NCBI GenBank assembly: GCA_017468115.1
Contig: JAFUJS010000004.1
Coordinates: forward strand, 28,605 to 92,604
Direction of reading: 5' to 3'
Length of the DNA: 64,000 nt
From: Clostridia bacterium
Lineage (GTDB): Bacteria; Bacillota_A; Clostridia; Oscillospirales; CAG-272
The position numbers were made by a program, and so were the translations under genes. The notes below the pieces were generated by a model. That model was given only the letters and a program-made list of their open reading frames with translations. It was not told where the DNA came from and ran no database searches. Each line of letters begins with the position of its first letter. Position 1 is the stretch's first letter. Positions 55,147 to 63,862 of this stretch are shown here, piece after piece.

Positions 55147-55539
55147 ATGAAAATTGTAGCTTGCATAGACGATAAAAAGGGTATGCTTTTTAATAACAGA
55201 AGACAAAGCAGGGACCGTGTTTTGATAGAAAATCTGGAAAAGCACTTGGACGGCAGGGAAATATACATAAGCCCGTATTCAAAGGCGCTTTTTGAAAAAT
55301 CAGCCATAAATTACAGGGTTGTTGAAAACCCGATAAATGAGGCAGGGCAGGGCTACTGCTTTATCGAAAACACCCCATTGCCAACCGAGGCGCAGGAGAT
55401 AATAATTTATCATTGGAACAGGCACTATCCTGCCGACACCTATTTTACAATTGATATCAGCTCCTATAGCAAAACGTCTTGTGAGGAATTTGTTGGCTCC
55501 TCTCACGAAAAAATTACAAAAGAGGTATATGTTAAATGA
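55147..55539 (+). CDS. Small conserved protein of unknown function
   Basis: A 130-residue cytoplasmic protein beginning MKIVACIDDKKGMLFNNRRQS and ending GSSHEKITKEVYVK. I recall the same family being auto-annotated as ribonuclease Z in gut Firmicutes, but no metallo-beta-lactamase HxHxDH motif is present, so that label looks wrong. The ATG at 55147 follows AGAGGTG. It overlaps the nuclease gene by ATGA. Confidence 0.7.
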   Translation: MKIVACIDDKKGMLFNNRRQSRDRVLIENLEKHLDGREIYISPYSKALFEKSAINYRVVENPINEAGQGYCFIENTPLPTEAQEIIIYHWNRHYPADTYFTIDISSYSKTSCEEFVGSSHEKITKEVYVK

Positions 55540-56549
55540 AAAGGCTTTCTCTCATATTAATTTCATTACTTTTAATATTCAGCTTTGCTCTGACAGGCTG
55601 TGATTTTCTTGAAATCCCACCCCTTAACACAGGCTCCGGTACAGGCACAAGCACCGAAATAGGCTCGGGACAGACACCGCCCGTTGTTGATGATTCCAAC
55701 CTGCCCGAATATGAAATAGAGGGCATTCCTTCCTATACAGGCAGCCCCTATGTGGCACTGAATAACAACCAACCACAGTTTACAAGCCAAGATTTAACAA
55801 CAGAGTCCTATGAGTTTTATAGTGAGCTTGATAGCCTTGGCAGATGCCAAATGGTTATTGCCTGCATCGGCATTGACCTTATGCCAACTGAGGACAGAGG
55901 CAGCATAAGCAGCGTTACCCCATCCGGCTGGGTACAGGCAAAGTACGACATTGTTAGCGGTAAAAACCTTTATAACCGTTGCCACCTTATCGGTCATCAG
56001 CTAACAGGTGAGGATGCAAACAAGAGAAACCTTATCACAGGCACAAGATACCTAAATATAGACGGTATGCTCCCCTTTGAGAACCAAATTGCCGACTATA
56101 TAAAGGAAACAGAGAACCACGTTCTATTCAGAGTAACCCCACTTTTCTATGGCAACAACCTTGTTGCAACAGGCGTCCAAATGGAGGCATATTCCGTCGA
56201 GGACGAGGGGGATGGCATCTGCTTTAACGTATTTGCCTACAACGTACAACCTGGCATTGCAATCAATTACCTAACAGGACAAAGCTATCTTGCAGGCGAG
56301 GTTCCAACACCGGACCAAAGTCAAACTCAAACCGAAATACAAACAACCACAGCAGGCGATGGCTCTTTAACAGACGACCCTGAGCTTGAGGAGCAAACCT
56401 ACATACTAAACACAAGCAGCAAAAAGTATCACAAGCCAAGCTGCTCAGGTGTTAATACAATGAAGGAAGAGAATAAGCAGGAATACACAGGCACCAAGGA
56501 AGAGCTTGAATCCCAAGGCTACGAAGCCTGTGGCACCTGCAAGCCATAA
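55536..56549 (+). CDS. Secreted lipoprotein DNA/RNA non-specific endonuclease (EndA-like)
   Basis: A 337-residue lipoprotein. A signal peptide with lipobox LTGC is followed by a short Gly/Thr-rich linker and a beta-beta-alpha-metal nuclease domain (about 65-255). The catalytic motif reads NRCHLIGHQL where EndA/NucA have DRGH; NKRNLITGTRYLN supplies the metal Asn. A C-terminal Cys/His module (about 285-337, HKPSCSGV...CGTCKP) resembles the small zinc modules at the end of such nucleases. Likely roles are nucleic-acid scavenging or DNA entry. Confidence 0.85.
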   Translation: MKRLSLILISLLLIFSFALTGCDFLEIPPLNTGSGTGTSTEIGSGQTPPVVDDSNLPEYEIEGIPSYTGSPYVALNNNQPQFTSQDLTTESYEFYSELDSLGRCQMVIACIGIDLMPTEDRGSISSVTPSGWVQAKYDIVSGKNLYNRCHLIGHQLTGEDANKRNLITGTRYLNIDGMLPFENQIADYIKETENHVLFRVTPLFYGNNLVATGVQMEAYSVEDEGDGICFNVFAYNVQPGIAINYLTGQSYLAGEVPTPDQSQTQTEIQTTTAGDGSLTDDPELEEQTYILNTSSKKYHKPSCSGVNTMKEENKQEYTGTKEELESQGYEACGTCKP

Positions 56550-56552
56550 CAA

Positions 56553-56584
56553 ACAAAAAAGAAGCCGCATAAACGGCTTCTTTT
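56553..56584. terminator. Terminator between EndA-like and NERD genes
   Basis: GAAGCCG-CATAAA-CGGCTTC with A and T runs. A near-identical copy lies at 57395-57428. Confidence 0.9.
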
Positions 56585-57335
56585 ATTTCTTAATAAATGT
56601 GCATTTTGGGTAATTTGAGCATCCCATAAACGGACCGTGCTTTCCGTTTCGTTTAATAAGATTTCCTCCACAACGTGGGCAGATATTGTTTGCTACTTGC
56701 TTTTGCATTGTATGAATATTTTCAATGTGTTCTTCCATTGACACATTAGTGGAAGCGGCAGACAAAATCCTGTTATAATATTCTTCCATTTGCATCCTTC
56801 CAAGGTTTAGTCCAGTGCTTGTACTAACAACTTGTTTTAGTTGAGAAAGATAGAAAACATTTCTTGCGTTTACATTGCTTAAATCAACCTCGTTATTTGC
56901 AAAAACAACTACATTAAAGAGTTCAATTTTGAGTTTAACAATTTTGTTAAGCTTATGTATGTGAGTGTTGTTCTGCTTAATAGGATTATAAAGTCTGTTT
57001 TTTGTATTTCCATATGCAAGCACTTGTGTCCAGCTGTTGCTATTTTCTTGTCCATAAATCATACCGGCATAATTTTTTGTTTCAATAACCCATATACCAT
57101 AACGATTGATAAACACGTGGTCTATTTGGCATGTGGTTTTGCCATCGGTAAGAATTATATCATTTATCAAATACTGCTCGCCCTCAATGGTTCCGCCTAA
57201 AGTTTGTGCAACCATTTTTTCGCCCATTGCACCTTTTTCCTCGGGAGTGTATCGTCCTAATCGCTTTATCAAAATGATAAGAATCAGAAAAACGACAAAA
57301 AGCACAGGGAGTATTATGTACAAATAATCTTCCAT
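56583..57335 (-). CDS. NERD-domain membrane protein with topoisomerase-type zinc finger
   Basis: A 250-residue protein. One N-terminal membrane segment (about 5-24) is followed by a NERD nuclease-related domain (about 35-140) with GAMGEKMVAQTLGG, CQIDHVFINRYGIWVIETKNYAG (D...ExK core). A C4 zinc finger like those of topoisomerase I ends the protein (CPRCGGNLIKRNGKHGPFMGC). NERD proteins are probably nucleases; the target is unknown. The ATG at 57335 follows GGAGG. Confidence 0.88.
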   Translation of the reverse strand: MEDYLYIILPVLFVVFLILIILIKRLGRYTPEEKGAMGEKMVAQTLGGTIEGEQYLINDIILTDGKTTCQIDHVFINRYGIWVIETKNYAGMIYGQENSNSWTQVLAYGNTKNRLYNPIKQNNTHIHKLNKIVKLKIELFNVVVFANNEVDLSNVNARNVFYLSQLKQVVSTSTGLNLGRMQMEEYYNRILSAASTNVSMEEHIENIHTMQKQVANNICPRCGGNLIKRNGKHGPFMGCSNYPKCTFIKK

Positions 57336-57364
57336 ATCAACCTCCAAAACGTAGAGATATATTT

Positions 57365-57393
57365 AATTTACCATAATTTATCAAAAAAATCAA
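57365..57393 (-). promoter_or_regulatory. Promoter of the NERD gene
   Basis: TTGATT (57388-57393), 17-bp spacer, TAAATT (57365-57370), minus strand. Confidence 0.65.
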
Positions 57394-57394
57394 C

Positions 57395-57430
57395 ACAAAA
57401 AAGAAGCCGCATAAAACGGCTTCTTTTTTA
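57395..57430 (-). terminator. Second copy of the GAAGCCG terminator
   Basis: Nearly the same hairpin as at 56553, with one extra A in the loop. It ends the gene at 57428-57892. Confidence 0.9.
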
Positions 57431-57892
57431 TTCGCTAAGTAGTTTTTCAATATAAGAGATTTTTTGTTTAGCCCTAAAGGAAGTTAACAATAAACCTATG
57501 CCATCTATCAGTAATAGGAGATTAGACATAATAATAAGAACAAGTCCGACATCCCTATAAAAAGCCAACAATACAATTCCACAGATGAGTGCAGTTAAAG
57601 AAATAGAAGAATAAATCAATAATAGAATTGGAAAATAACCCATTTTTACTATACAGCCATCTTCTGTATCGGTAAAGCTGCCTTTGATATATACACTGCC
57701 ATATCTTCTAAATAAAGGTTTCGTTTTCCTTACCATAAACCCCTTTTCATTCACTGTACCCACCAGCGGCATATCTGTAATTTGTCTGTCAAAAAGCCGT
57801 GCTCCAACACGCCTGTCTGTGCATCCCTTTAGCTTAGCACAAAGGTCTAGGGAGCTTTGTGCCGGAAATTTTATTTTTCTGTTCCAAAGCAT
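57428..57892 (-). CDS. Small membrane protein of unknown function
   Basis: A 154-residue protein not recognised. A soluble N-terminal half (about 1-80, basic, with VGTVNEKGFMV) is followed by two membrane segments (about 87-108 and 114-136) and a short charged tail. AAGGAGG precedes the ATG. It starts 26 bp after the kinase gene stop, so it may be the second gene of that unit. Confidence 0.7.
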   Translation of the reverse strand: MLWNRKIKFPAQSSLDLCAKLKGCTDRRVGARLFDRQITDMPLVGTVNEKGFMVRKTKPLFRRYGSVYIKGSFTDTEDGCIVKMGYFPILLLIYSSISLTALICGIVLLAFYRDVGLVLIIMSNLLLLIDGIGLLLTSFRAKQKISYIEKLLSE

Positions 57893-57918
57893 AGCATCCT
57901 CCTTAGAACTACATTAAA

Positions 57919-59451
57919 TTATAAAACTTGGGTGGCTTTACCTTCAACCAAAAGACCCTTCTTGTAAAGATCCATAAAGCCGGCAAACTTTTGCTTTTCC
58001 GCATCACTTGCCACAACGGTTTCCTTTTCACAGCTTGCAAACAGCTTGTCAAGGAAGCATTCAAGTGTATCTCCGCCTACAACATTGTAAAGAGCAAGCA
58101 CGCTAACGCCCCAAGCGCCACCCTCGCCTGCATTTTTCATAACGGTGATAGGAGCATTAAGTGCCGCACTCATAGCATTTGCACCAACAAACGGAGTCTT
58201 GAAAAAGCCGCCGTGTCCGCAAATGTCCTCAATCTGCACATTTTCCTCGGCAAGAGCTTCCATACCAATGCTCATAGCGCCAAGGGCAGAGTAAAGCTGC
58301 ATCTGCATAAAGTTTGCAAGAGTAAGCTTGCCACTTGGTAGCCTTGCAATCAAAGGAATACCGCTTTCCAATCCAACAATAGGCTCGCCGGAAAGGAAGT
58401 TAAAGCCAACAACCCCACCAACGTCGCTATCACTTTCAAGAGACTTTTCATAAAGCTTATCAAAAAGCTGTCCCTTCTTAATAGAGCCGCCTGCAAGGGT
58501 AATAACCTCGTCAAAAAGGCTTGCCCAAGCATTAATTTCAGAGGTAAAGTTGTTTGCGTGTACCATAGCAACAGGTGCGCCGGACGGAGTAGCAACAACG
58601 TCAATTGACTCATTAACCTTAGTAAGAGGCTTTTCAAGCACCACCATAGCAAAGGCAGAGGTTCCTGCAGAAACATTACCTGTGCGTACCTTAACAGCAT
58701 TTGTGGCAACCATACCAGTGCCTGCATCTCCCTCAGGTGGGCAAAGCTTAGCGCCTGCCTTAAGTGTACCTGTCGGGTCAAGAAGCAGTGCGCCGGCATC
58801 GGTAAGTGTACCTGCATCAGCACCGGCAGGCAATGCCTGTGGCAAAAGTCTAAATAAATCCTCGTTTACACCGTGCTTCAAAAGCAAAGCATTAAATTTA
58901 CTGATTCTTTCCTTATCATATGTATCGCCAAGAATAGGGAACATACCTGCCGCATCGCCAATACCAAGCACCTTTTTGCCTGTCAGCATCCAATGCACAT
59001 AGCCGGCAAGGGTAGTAAGGAAATCAACCCTTGAAATATGCTCCTCGCCATTTAATACAGCCTGATAGTAGTGAGATGCGCTCCAACGCTGTGGCATATT
59101 GAAATTAAGAGCATCGGAAAGCTCCTTAGCGGCCACGGCTGTGTTAGTGTTTCTCCAGGTTCTGAATGGAACAAGAAGCTCCCCGTCCTTATCAAAGGCA
59201 AGATAGCCGTGCATCATTGCGGAAATACCGATTCCGTCAAGGCTCTCAATCCTCTCTCCGTAACTTTCGCAAAGGGATTTGTAAGAGTCCTGAAGACCTG
59301 CCCAAACAGACTCCAAGGAGTAAGTCCAAAGCCCATTTTCAAGCTGATTTTCCCATTCGTGTGCGCCCTGTGCAAGCACAGTAGCATTTTCGTCAATCAA
59401 AACTGACTTTATTCTTGTTGAGCCAAGCTCAATACCCAGAATTTTTTTCAT
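57919..59451 (-). CDS. FGGY-family carbohydrate kinase
   Basis: A 510-residue sugar kinase. The N-terminal ATPase fold starts ILGIELGSTRIKSVLID and the C-terminal domain has ICGHGGFFKTPFVGANAMSAAL, the FGGY signature region. GIGDAAGMFPI and PPEGDAGTGMVATNAV are also conserved. Xylulokinase or ribulokinase activity is likely; L-ribulose from AraA at 14 kb would be a sensible substrate but that is inference. The ATG at 59451 follows GAGGT. Confidence 0.85.
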   Translation of the reverse strand: MKKILGIELGSTRIKSVLIDENATVLAQGAHEWENQLENGLWTYSLESVWAGLQDSYKSLCESYGERIESLDGIGISAMMHGYLAFDKDGELLVPFRTWRNTNTAVAAKELSDALNFNMPQRWSASHYYQAVLNGEEHISRVDFLTTLAGYVHWMLTGKKVLGIGDAAGMFPILGDTYDKERISKFNALLLKHGVNEDLFRLLPQALPAGADAGTLTDAGALLLDPTGTLKAGAKLCPPEGDAGTGMVATNAVKVRTGNVSAGTSAFAMVVLEKPLTKVNESIDVVATPSGAPVAMVHANNFTSEINAWASLFDEVITLAGGSIKKGQLFDKLYEKSLESDSDVGGVVGFNFLSGEPIVGLESGIPLIARLPSGKLTLANFMQMQLYSALGAMSIGMEALAEENVQIEDICGHGGFFKTPFVGANAMSAALNAPITVMKNAGEGGAWGVSVLALYNVVGGDTLECFLDKLFASCEKETVVASDAEKQKFAGFMDLYKKGLLVEGKATQVL

Positions 59452-59486
59452 AGCAAAGACCTCATAATAATATTTCTTATAAATAA

Positions 59487-59515
59487 ATTGTAGCATACTT
59501 TATGACTTATTTCAA
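59487..59515 (-). promoter_or_regulatory. Promoter of the FGGY kinase gene
   Basis: TTGAAA (59510-59515), 17-bp spacer, TACAAT (59487-59492), minus strand. Confidence 0.75.
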
Positions 59516-59533
59516 TTATTATTTGAAAAATAA

Positions 59534-59587
59534 AAAGGACGGGATTTGTGAACTAAATGGGGTTCACTTCATTGTCCCGTCCTCTTT
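59534..59587 (-). terminator. Terminator of mntP containing the GTGAAC hairpin motif
   Basis: An outer stem AGGACGGGA/TCCCGTCCT encloses a 26-base motif (59545-59570) that itself forms GTGAAC/GTTCAC. T runs occur on both strands. Confidence 0.85.
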
Positions 59588-59590
59588 TAA

Positions 59591-60175
59591 TTAAAACCAG
59601 CTTGTTATAAAAATTTCAAGTCCGATAAAAATCAAAATCGCACCACCGAAAATTCCCGCCTTGCCGGCAAGCTTGGTTCCAAATCTTTTGCCTATGAAAA
59701 TACCAAGCAGGCAAATAAAGAAGGTAAGCACACCGATTATCAAGCAGGCAAGAAGCGCCATTTGCCAGTTATACTCCGAAATGGTAAATCCAACAGAAAG
59801 GGCATCAATAGAGGTTGCAATACCCTGCACAAGAAGCGCCCCTATGCCGACAGCAGGCTTTTCCTCCTCGGAGTCCTTGTTTTTTATACCATCATAAAGC
59901 ATCTTTCCGCCAATAAAGCCAAGGAGAATAAGTGCAATCAAGGGTATAAATTTTTCAAAGTCCTCAAAAAGCGTTGCTATGGTATGGACACAAACCCAAC
60001 CAATCATAGGCATTGCAAATTGGAAAAACGAAAAAATTCCGCTGATGCCACTCATTTTCAGCTTGCTCATCTTAGGCTCATTAAGACCGTTAGCCAAGGA
60101 AACCGAAAAGGCGTCCATAGCAAGCCCCACACCTAAAAGCAGGCTATTTAAGAAAAATTGAAAGTCTAAATTCAC
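59591..60175 (-). CDS. mntP: Manganese efflux pump MntP
   Basis: A 194-residue six-segment membrane protein exporting Mn2+. Two half-repeats each hold the conserved Asp motif: GLAMDAFSVSLANG and GIATSIDALSVGF. The GTG at 60175 is chosen because GAGGG lies five bases before it and the membrane protein starts at once; an upstream ATG would add hydrophilic residues between promoter and ribosome binding site. No yybP-ykoY riboswitch is visible in the short leader. Confidence 0.92.
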   Translation of the reverse strand: MNLDFQFFLNSLLLGVGLAMDAFSVSLANGLNEPKMSKLKMSGISGIFSFFQFAMPMIGWVCVHTIATLFEDFEKFIPLIALILLGFIGGKMLYDGIKNKDSEEEKPAVGIGALLVQGIATSIDALSVGFTISEYNWQMALLACLIIGVLTFFICLLGIFIGKRFGTKLAGKAGIFGGAILIFIGLEIFITSWF

Positions 60176-60213
60176 GCCGTCCCTCGAATCAAAAATCAAC
60201 ATTAGCGTGGTAT

Positions 60214-60242
60214 ATTCTATCACAATGCGCACCCCTTGTCAA
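60214..60242 (-). promoter_or_regulatory. Promoter of mntP
   Basis: TTGACA (60237-60242), 17-bp spacer, TAGAAT (60214-60219), minus strand. Confidence 0.85.
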
Positions 60243-60282
60243 CTAAGTATATAAATATATTATTTAAGTTCGGTCAAAAATA

Positions 60283-60311
60283 TTGAAACCTTAGAAAAAA
60301 AGTGCTACAAT
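60283..60311 (+). promoter_or_regulatory. Promoter of the endonuclease/phosphatase gene
   Basis: TTGAAA, 17-bp spacer, TACAAT, divergent from mntP. Confidence 0.75.
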
Positions 60312-60342
60312 AAAGAAAAATGCAAAGAAGGAAGAGCCTGTT

Positions 60343-61035
60343 ATGAGAATTATGAGCTTTAATACACAGCATTGCCTGAATTATTTGGAGCAAAAAATAG
60401 ATTACGAAATTATGGCAAAGGCAATTTTGGACTGTGGCGCAGACATTGTCGGTCTTAACGAAATGTTTGATGAGGGCTCAGAGTTCGGCAAGCAAACAGA
60501 GAAGCTTGCAGACTTGACAGGCTTAAAGCACCACTTTTTCGGGGAAGCGGTCAGCTTTTCGGGGGAGGGCGCCTATGGCAACGGCTTGATTTCAAAATAC
60601 GAAATAGTAAGCGTGGAGGCAATAAAAATTCCCGACCCAAGCCCAAGAAAATATAATGGCTACTATGAAACAAGGTGCATAGTCAAGGCAAGGCTTGAAA
60701 ATGGGCTTACCGTTTTGGTAACACACTTCGGATTAAACCCGGACGAGCACGAAAATGCCGTTAAAACAATCCTAAACCACATAGAGCCAACAAAATGCAT
60801 ATTAATGGGCGACTTTAATGTTGAGCCAACAAACCCGGTATTAGAGCCAATCCGTGAGAAAATGATTGACACCTCCTACCTTTTCCCGTGCCCAAGAAAG
60901 AGCTGGCCGTCCGATAAGCCGGAGTCAAAAATCGACTACATATTCACAAGCCCCGACTTAGAGCTTGTGTCCGCCGATATTCCCCAGCTTATCGCCTCCG
61001 ACCATCGCCCACACCTTGCCGAAATCAAATTCTAA
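60343..61035 (+). CDS. Endonuclease/exonuclease/phosphatase family protein
   Basis: A 230-residue metal-dependent hydrolase. The fold motifs are RIMSFNTQH, GLNEMF (metal Glu), THFGL, GDFNVEP (catalytic Asp/Asn) and SDHRPHLAEI (Asp-His). No signal peptide. The family covers DNases and inositol phosphatases, so the substrate is open. It is monocistronic. Confidence 0.88.
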   Translation: MRIMSFNTQHCLNYLEQKIDYEIMAKAILDCGADIVGLNEMFDEGSEFGKQTEKLADLTGLKHHFFGEAVSFSGEGAYGNGLISKYEIVSVEAIKIPDPSPRKYNGYYETRCIVKARLENGLTVLVTHFGLNPDEHENAVKTILNHIEPTKCILMGDFNVEPTNPVLEPIREKMIDTSYLFPCPRKSWPSDKPESKIDYIFTSPDLELVSADIPQLIASDHRPHLAEIKF

Positions 61036-61037
61036 CA

Positions 61038-61069
61038 AAAAAAGGACACCGATTCGGTGTCCTTTTTGC
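61038..61069. terminator. Terminator after the endonuclease/phosphatase gene
   Basis: AAAAGGACACCGA pairs with TTCGGTGTCCTTTT. It can serve both converging genes. Confidence 0.9.
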
Positions 61070-61075
61070 TTGTCT

Positions 61076-62230
61076 TTATTGATTGCTTACGGGAATTTCT
61101 ATTGTAACATCGCTGTATGAATATGTCATAACAGTAGTATTTCCTGAATATTCATAGGAGATTGTGTCAGGCTTACCGTCTGTAAAACTGATTTTAACAT
61201 TGTTAACAACAACAGTTACGCCGTCGCCTGTTTGCTCAATAGAATCTGCCTCATATTTTCCACTTGATGCGTTATAGCTGAAATCCTCATAATGATAGAT
61301 TTCAGAGTTTTGCAAATATGCGTTGATATAAGCATTATAGGTGTCCTCGTCGCTTGTGGTTCTTTCTCCCCAAGCTGCATTAGTGCCTATTTTTGTATAA
61401 GTGTAGTAGCTATCTCCATCCTTTTCAACCAATATAGAAACGCCCTGCATTTCTACATATAGGTTAGTGCCGTCCCACAAGAATGTGCTGATAGTTGAAT
61501 CCCCTTGCTTTTGAACAATTGTTACATTGTCAAGCACAGACAAATCAAGTGCCTCGTTCCACATATCCTCTTCTGTCATAGGACCAACAGGTCTTTCCAC
61601 ACTTGGAGCCTCAATTACAAAGCTATCGTGAGAGAAGTGTAAATAGGTTTGTTCCATATATGAATCTGAATATTCAATTAAGGAAACCTTTTTGTCCTCA
61701 TTAAAGGCAATTTTTACATTGTAAAAGCTCTTTTCAAACTCGCCAACAAAGCCCTCTATGTTGTAAGTATACTCGTTAGCCTCAAATTGCTTAGTGCCCT
61801 CGTTATATGGTATTTCACCATACTTAAAAAGCTCAGCATAGTTAAGCATATATTGAGCAGTAATAGTGCTGATTTCGCTTGCAAAATCACGAAGAGAAAC
61901 CTCACTCTTGTCCCAATAGCCGTCCTCTGCCAGGTCGTACCTAATGTACTTGTCGCCGTCCAAAACCAAACGCATTTCGTTAACAGGCTCCTCGCTGTCA
62001 GGCATTTTTATAGCGTGTGAAAAGTTTATGCCGTCAAACTTAATTTCGTTGTCAGCCTTTCCGTCAAATACAGTAAAGCTATATTTGGTCAAGGACATTA
62101 AATTAAGCTCAGAATTCCATTCATCCTCTGTTATGCCACCATTGCTTGTATCTCCACAAGCGCTAAAAACGAAGGCGCAAGAGAGAATAATACAAAGAGC
62201 AAGCATAGCTCCAATAATTTTTCTTTTCAT
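61076..62230 (-). CDS. Lipoprotein with an internal duplication, unknown function
   Basis: A 384-residue lipoprotein: signal peptide with FSACG lipobox, then two related halves. Each begins with an EDxWN(S/E)xLxL motif (EDEWNSELNLMSL and EEDMWNEALDLSVL) and runs through a beta-rich repeat ending in a VxIxxP stretch, as in lipocalin-like or LppX-like folds. I cannot name the family. AGGGGG precedes the ATG at 62230. Confidence 0.8.
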   Translation of the reverse strand: MKRKIIGAMLALCIILSCAFVFSACGDTSNGGITEDEWNSELNLMSLTKYSFTVFDGKADNEIKFDGINFSHAIKMPDSEEPVNEMRLVLDGDKYIRYDLAEDGYWDKSEVSLRDFASEISTITAQYMLNYAELFKYGEIPYNEGTKQFEANEYTYNIEGFVGEFEKSFYNVKIAFNEDKKVSLIEYSDSYMEQTYLHFSHDSFVIEAPSVERPVGPMTEEDMWNEALDLSVLDNVTIVQKQGDSTISTFLWDGTNLYVEMQGVSILVEKDGDSYYTYTKIGTNAAWGERTTSDEDTYNAYINAYLQNSEIYHYEDFSYNASSGKYEADSIEQTGDGVTVVVNNVKISFTDGKPDTISYEYSGNTTVMTYSYSDVTIEIPVSNQ

Positions 62231-62260
62231 AAAAACCCCCTGTTTTATATCGTTATAAAA

Positions 62261-62289
62261 AGTATAGCACAAAACAGGTTGAACCGCAA
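62261..62289 (-). promoter_or_regulatory. Promoter of the duplicated lipoprotein gene
   Basis: TTGCGG (62284-62289), 17-bp spacer, TATACT (62261-62266), minus strand. Confidence 0.65.
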
Positions 62290-62424
62290 TACCTTTACAG
62301 CAGAAAAATATATTTTGTTGTGAAAGTTAACAATTATCATTAAATTTCAAAAAATAAAGGATATCATTTGTTCTGAAAACAAGGGTAGTGTATGCTAAAA
62401 TTATTTTGAAGGACGGTGATAGCA

Positions 62425-62969
62425 GTGAGAAATGTAATACTAACAACAGATTTATACCATAAGCGCACAGACCAAACGACCATTGGAATCTTGCAACAAT
62501 GTTCTCCCCCGACGCAGCATCAAGGACTAATTCAGTTTGCAGGCATATTGTGCGACGACGATAGAGCAATAAGGAAGAGGCTCCTATTGCATTTTGGCGA
62601 CCCCTCGGTTCAGTCCATAATTGTATCACAGGCTGGCTCTCTTATCTTAAAAAGCCACTTGATAAGAAATCGGTAGAGTACTGGTCCCAAGGAGACCGAG
62701 AAATGTGGAGCACCCCGGGCTTTCTTATTTCAGCAGGCAAAAATGTCAGCCTAAGCGGAGAAATAATCGACCAATCCTCAAAGTAGCCCCATTTGTTTAC
62801 TTACACCCCTGTCAGCGTAGAGGTAAGCCCCGATGGCAAAATAAAATGGCAGGAGCAAGCCTCATCAAACATCGAAATGTTTGTAAGCCACGATCCCGCC
62901 ATCTATCAAAACGCGATGCCCAAAGCCGTTGTCAGCATCCTTTCCAAGCTCCCCGAAAGCCTTGGGTAG
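62425..62969 (+). pseudogene. Decayed nucleoside-hydrolase-like gene
   Basis: Pieces of one protein can be read in two alternating frames. Frame one gives RNVILTTDL at the start; a shifted frame gives PNDHWNLATMFS (62472-62507); the first frame then gives QFAGILCDDDRAIRKR and HFGDPSVQSI; the shifted frame resumes with ITGWLSYLKKPLDKKS and runs to the end through one in-frame TAG at 62784 (EIIDQSSK before, LFTYTPVSVEVSPDGKIKW after). N-terminal TTD and D-rich motifs suggest the nucleoside-hydrolase family. The whole is also shorter than a full gene, so a deletion is likely. A remnant ribosome binding site AAGGACGG precedes the GTG. Confidence 0.65.
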
Positions 62970-62970
62970 G

Positions 62971-63780
62971 CTATTTCATAAGATATTTGTCGTTAAATTC
63001 TTTAACTACTGCCTTAATTGAATAGTCAATTCTGTTATCGCAAAATTTTTTGATATGCTCAGGTATTTCCTTGTAGTATGCCTCGGCAATTCCGCCTGCA
63101 ATACAAGCCTGGGTGTCTGCATCTCCGCCGAGAGAAACCGCCAGCCTTACAGCATCCTCATAATCAGAGGACTCGAGAAAGGCAATAATAGCAGGCGGTA
63201 CGCTATAAGAGGTTCTGCTATCAAACACGTGTGTCTCCTTGATTGCAGACAGAGAAGTGGATAGCTTGTATTTGAAGGCTTTTTCCAAATATTCCCTTAT
63301 GTAATCCTTGCTTTTTCCGTTTCTTGCCAAAAATATGGCTGCTGCAACGGCTTGTGCACCCTTGATAGCCTCACGGTGGCTGTGAGTTGGAAGACAGCTT
63401 GCCTTTGCCTGCAAAAGAGTTTGCTCTAATGTTTCATATGCGTAGCCAATAGGAATAACACGCATAGAAGCACCGTTAGCATAGCTATGTCCTGCCTTGG
63501 CAGTAGGATTTTTTGCCCAAGCCTTAAACATATTGCCAAATCCGGCATTAGGATGATAGCTAAAGTATTGTCTGTATTGAACGGCAAACTCGTTGGCTCT
63601 GTTGCGAAGCTTCCATATTGATATTACAGCAGGATTGTTTAATATGGCCTTACAAACAGCAGCGATAAGCACGCTGTCATCTGTAAAGGTACTATCTCTG
63701 TTGAATTCAAAATCGTAATTTTTTGTGCAATGCACCTCGTAATATGAGCCTATAATATCGCCATAAATAGCACCAAGCAC
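62971..63780 (-). CDS. ADP-ribosylglycohydrolase family protein
   Basis: A 269-residue DraG/ARH-type hydrolase that removes ADP-ribose from proteins or small molecules. The metal site is intact: GAIYGDIIGSYYE at the start, FTDDSVL (Asp-Asp-Ser) and GGDADTQACIAGGIA near the C terminus. The GTG at 63780 is chosen because the family begins with this GxxxGDxxGS motif and AGGGGG lies seven bases before it; longer versions would begin upstream of the promoter. Confidence 0.9.
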   Translation of the reverse strand: MLGAIYGDIIGSYYEVHCTKNYDFEFNRDSTFTDDSVLIAAVCKAILNNPAVISIWKLRNRANEFAVQYRQYFSYHPNAGFGNMFKAWAKNPTAKAGHSYANGASMRVIPIGYAYETLEQTLLQAKASCLPTHSHREAIKGAQAVAAAIFLARNGKSKDYIREYLEKAFKYKLSTSLSAIKETHVFDSRTSYSVPPAIIAFLESSDYEDAVRLAVSLGGDADTQACIAGGIAEAYYKEIPEHIKKFCDNRIDYSIKAVVKEFNDKYLMK

Positions 63781-63801
63781 AATACCACCCCCTCTAAGCA
63801 A

Positions 63802-63830
63802 ATTATAACATAAAATAATCAGTATTTCAA
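63802..63830 (-). promoter_or_regulatory. Promoter of the ADP-ribosylglycohydrolase gene
   Basis: TTGAAA (63825-63830), 17-bp spacer, TATAAT (63802-63807), minus strand. Confidence 0.8.
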
Positions 63831-63862
63831 TTAAATAATAACAAACAAAAAGACAGGTTTTT

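Noticed and set aside
60176..60236. yybP-ykoY manganese riboswitch before mntP
   Set aside because: The leader is only about 35-40 nt and lacks the two conserved helices.
62784..62786. In-frame TAG as a recoded (pyrrolysine) codon
   Set aside because: Two frameshifts occur in the same gene remnant, so decay explains it better.
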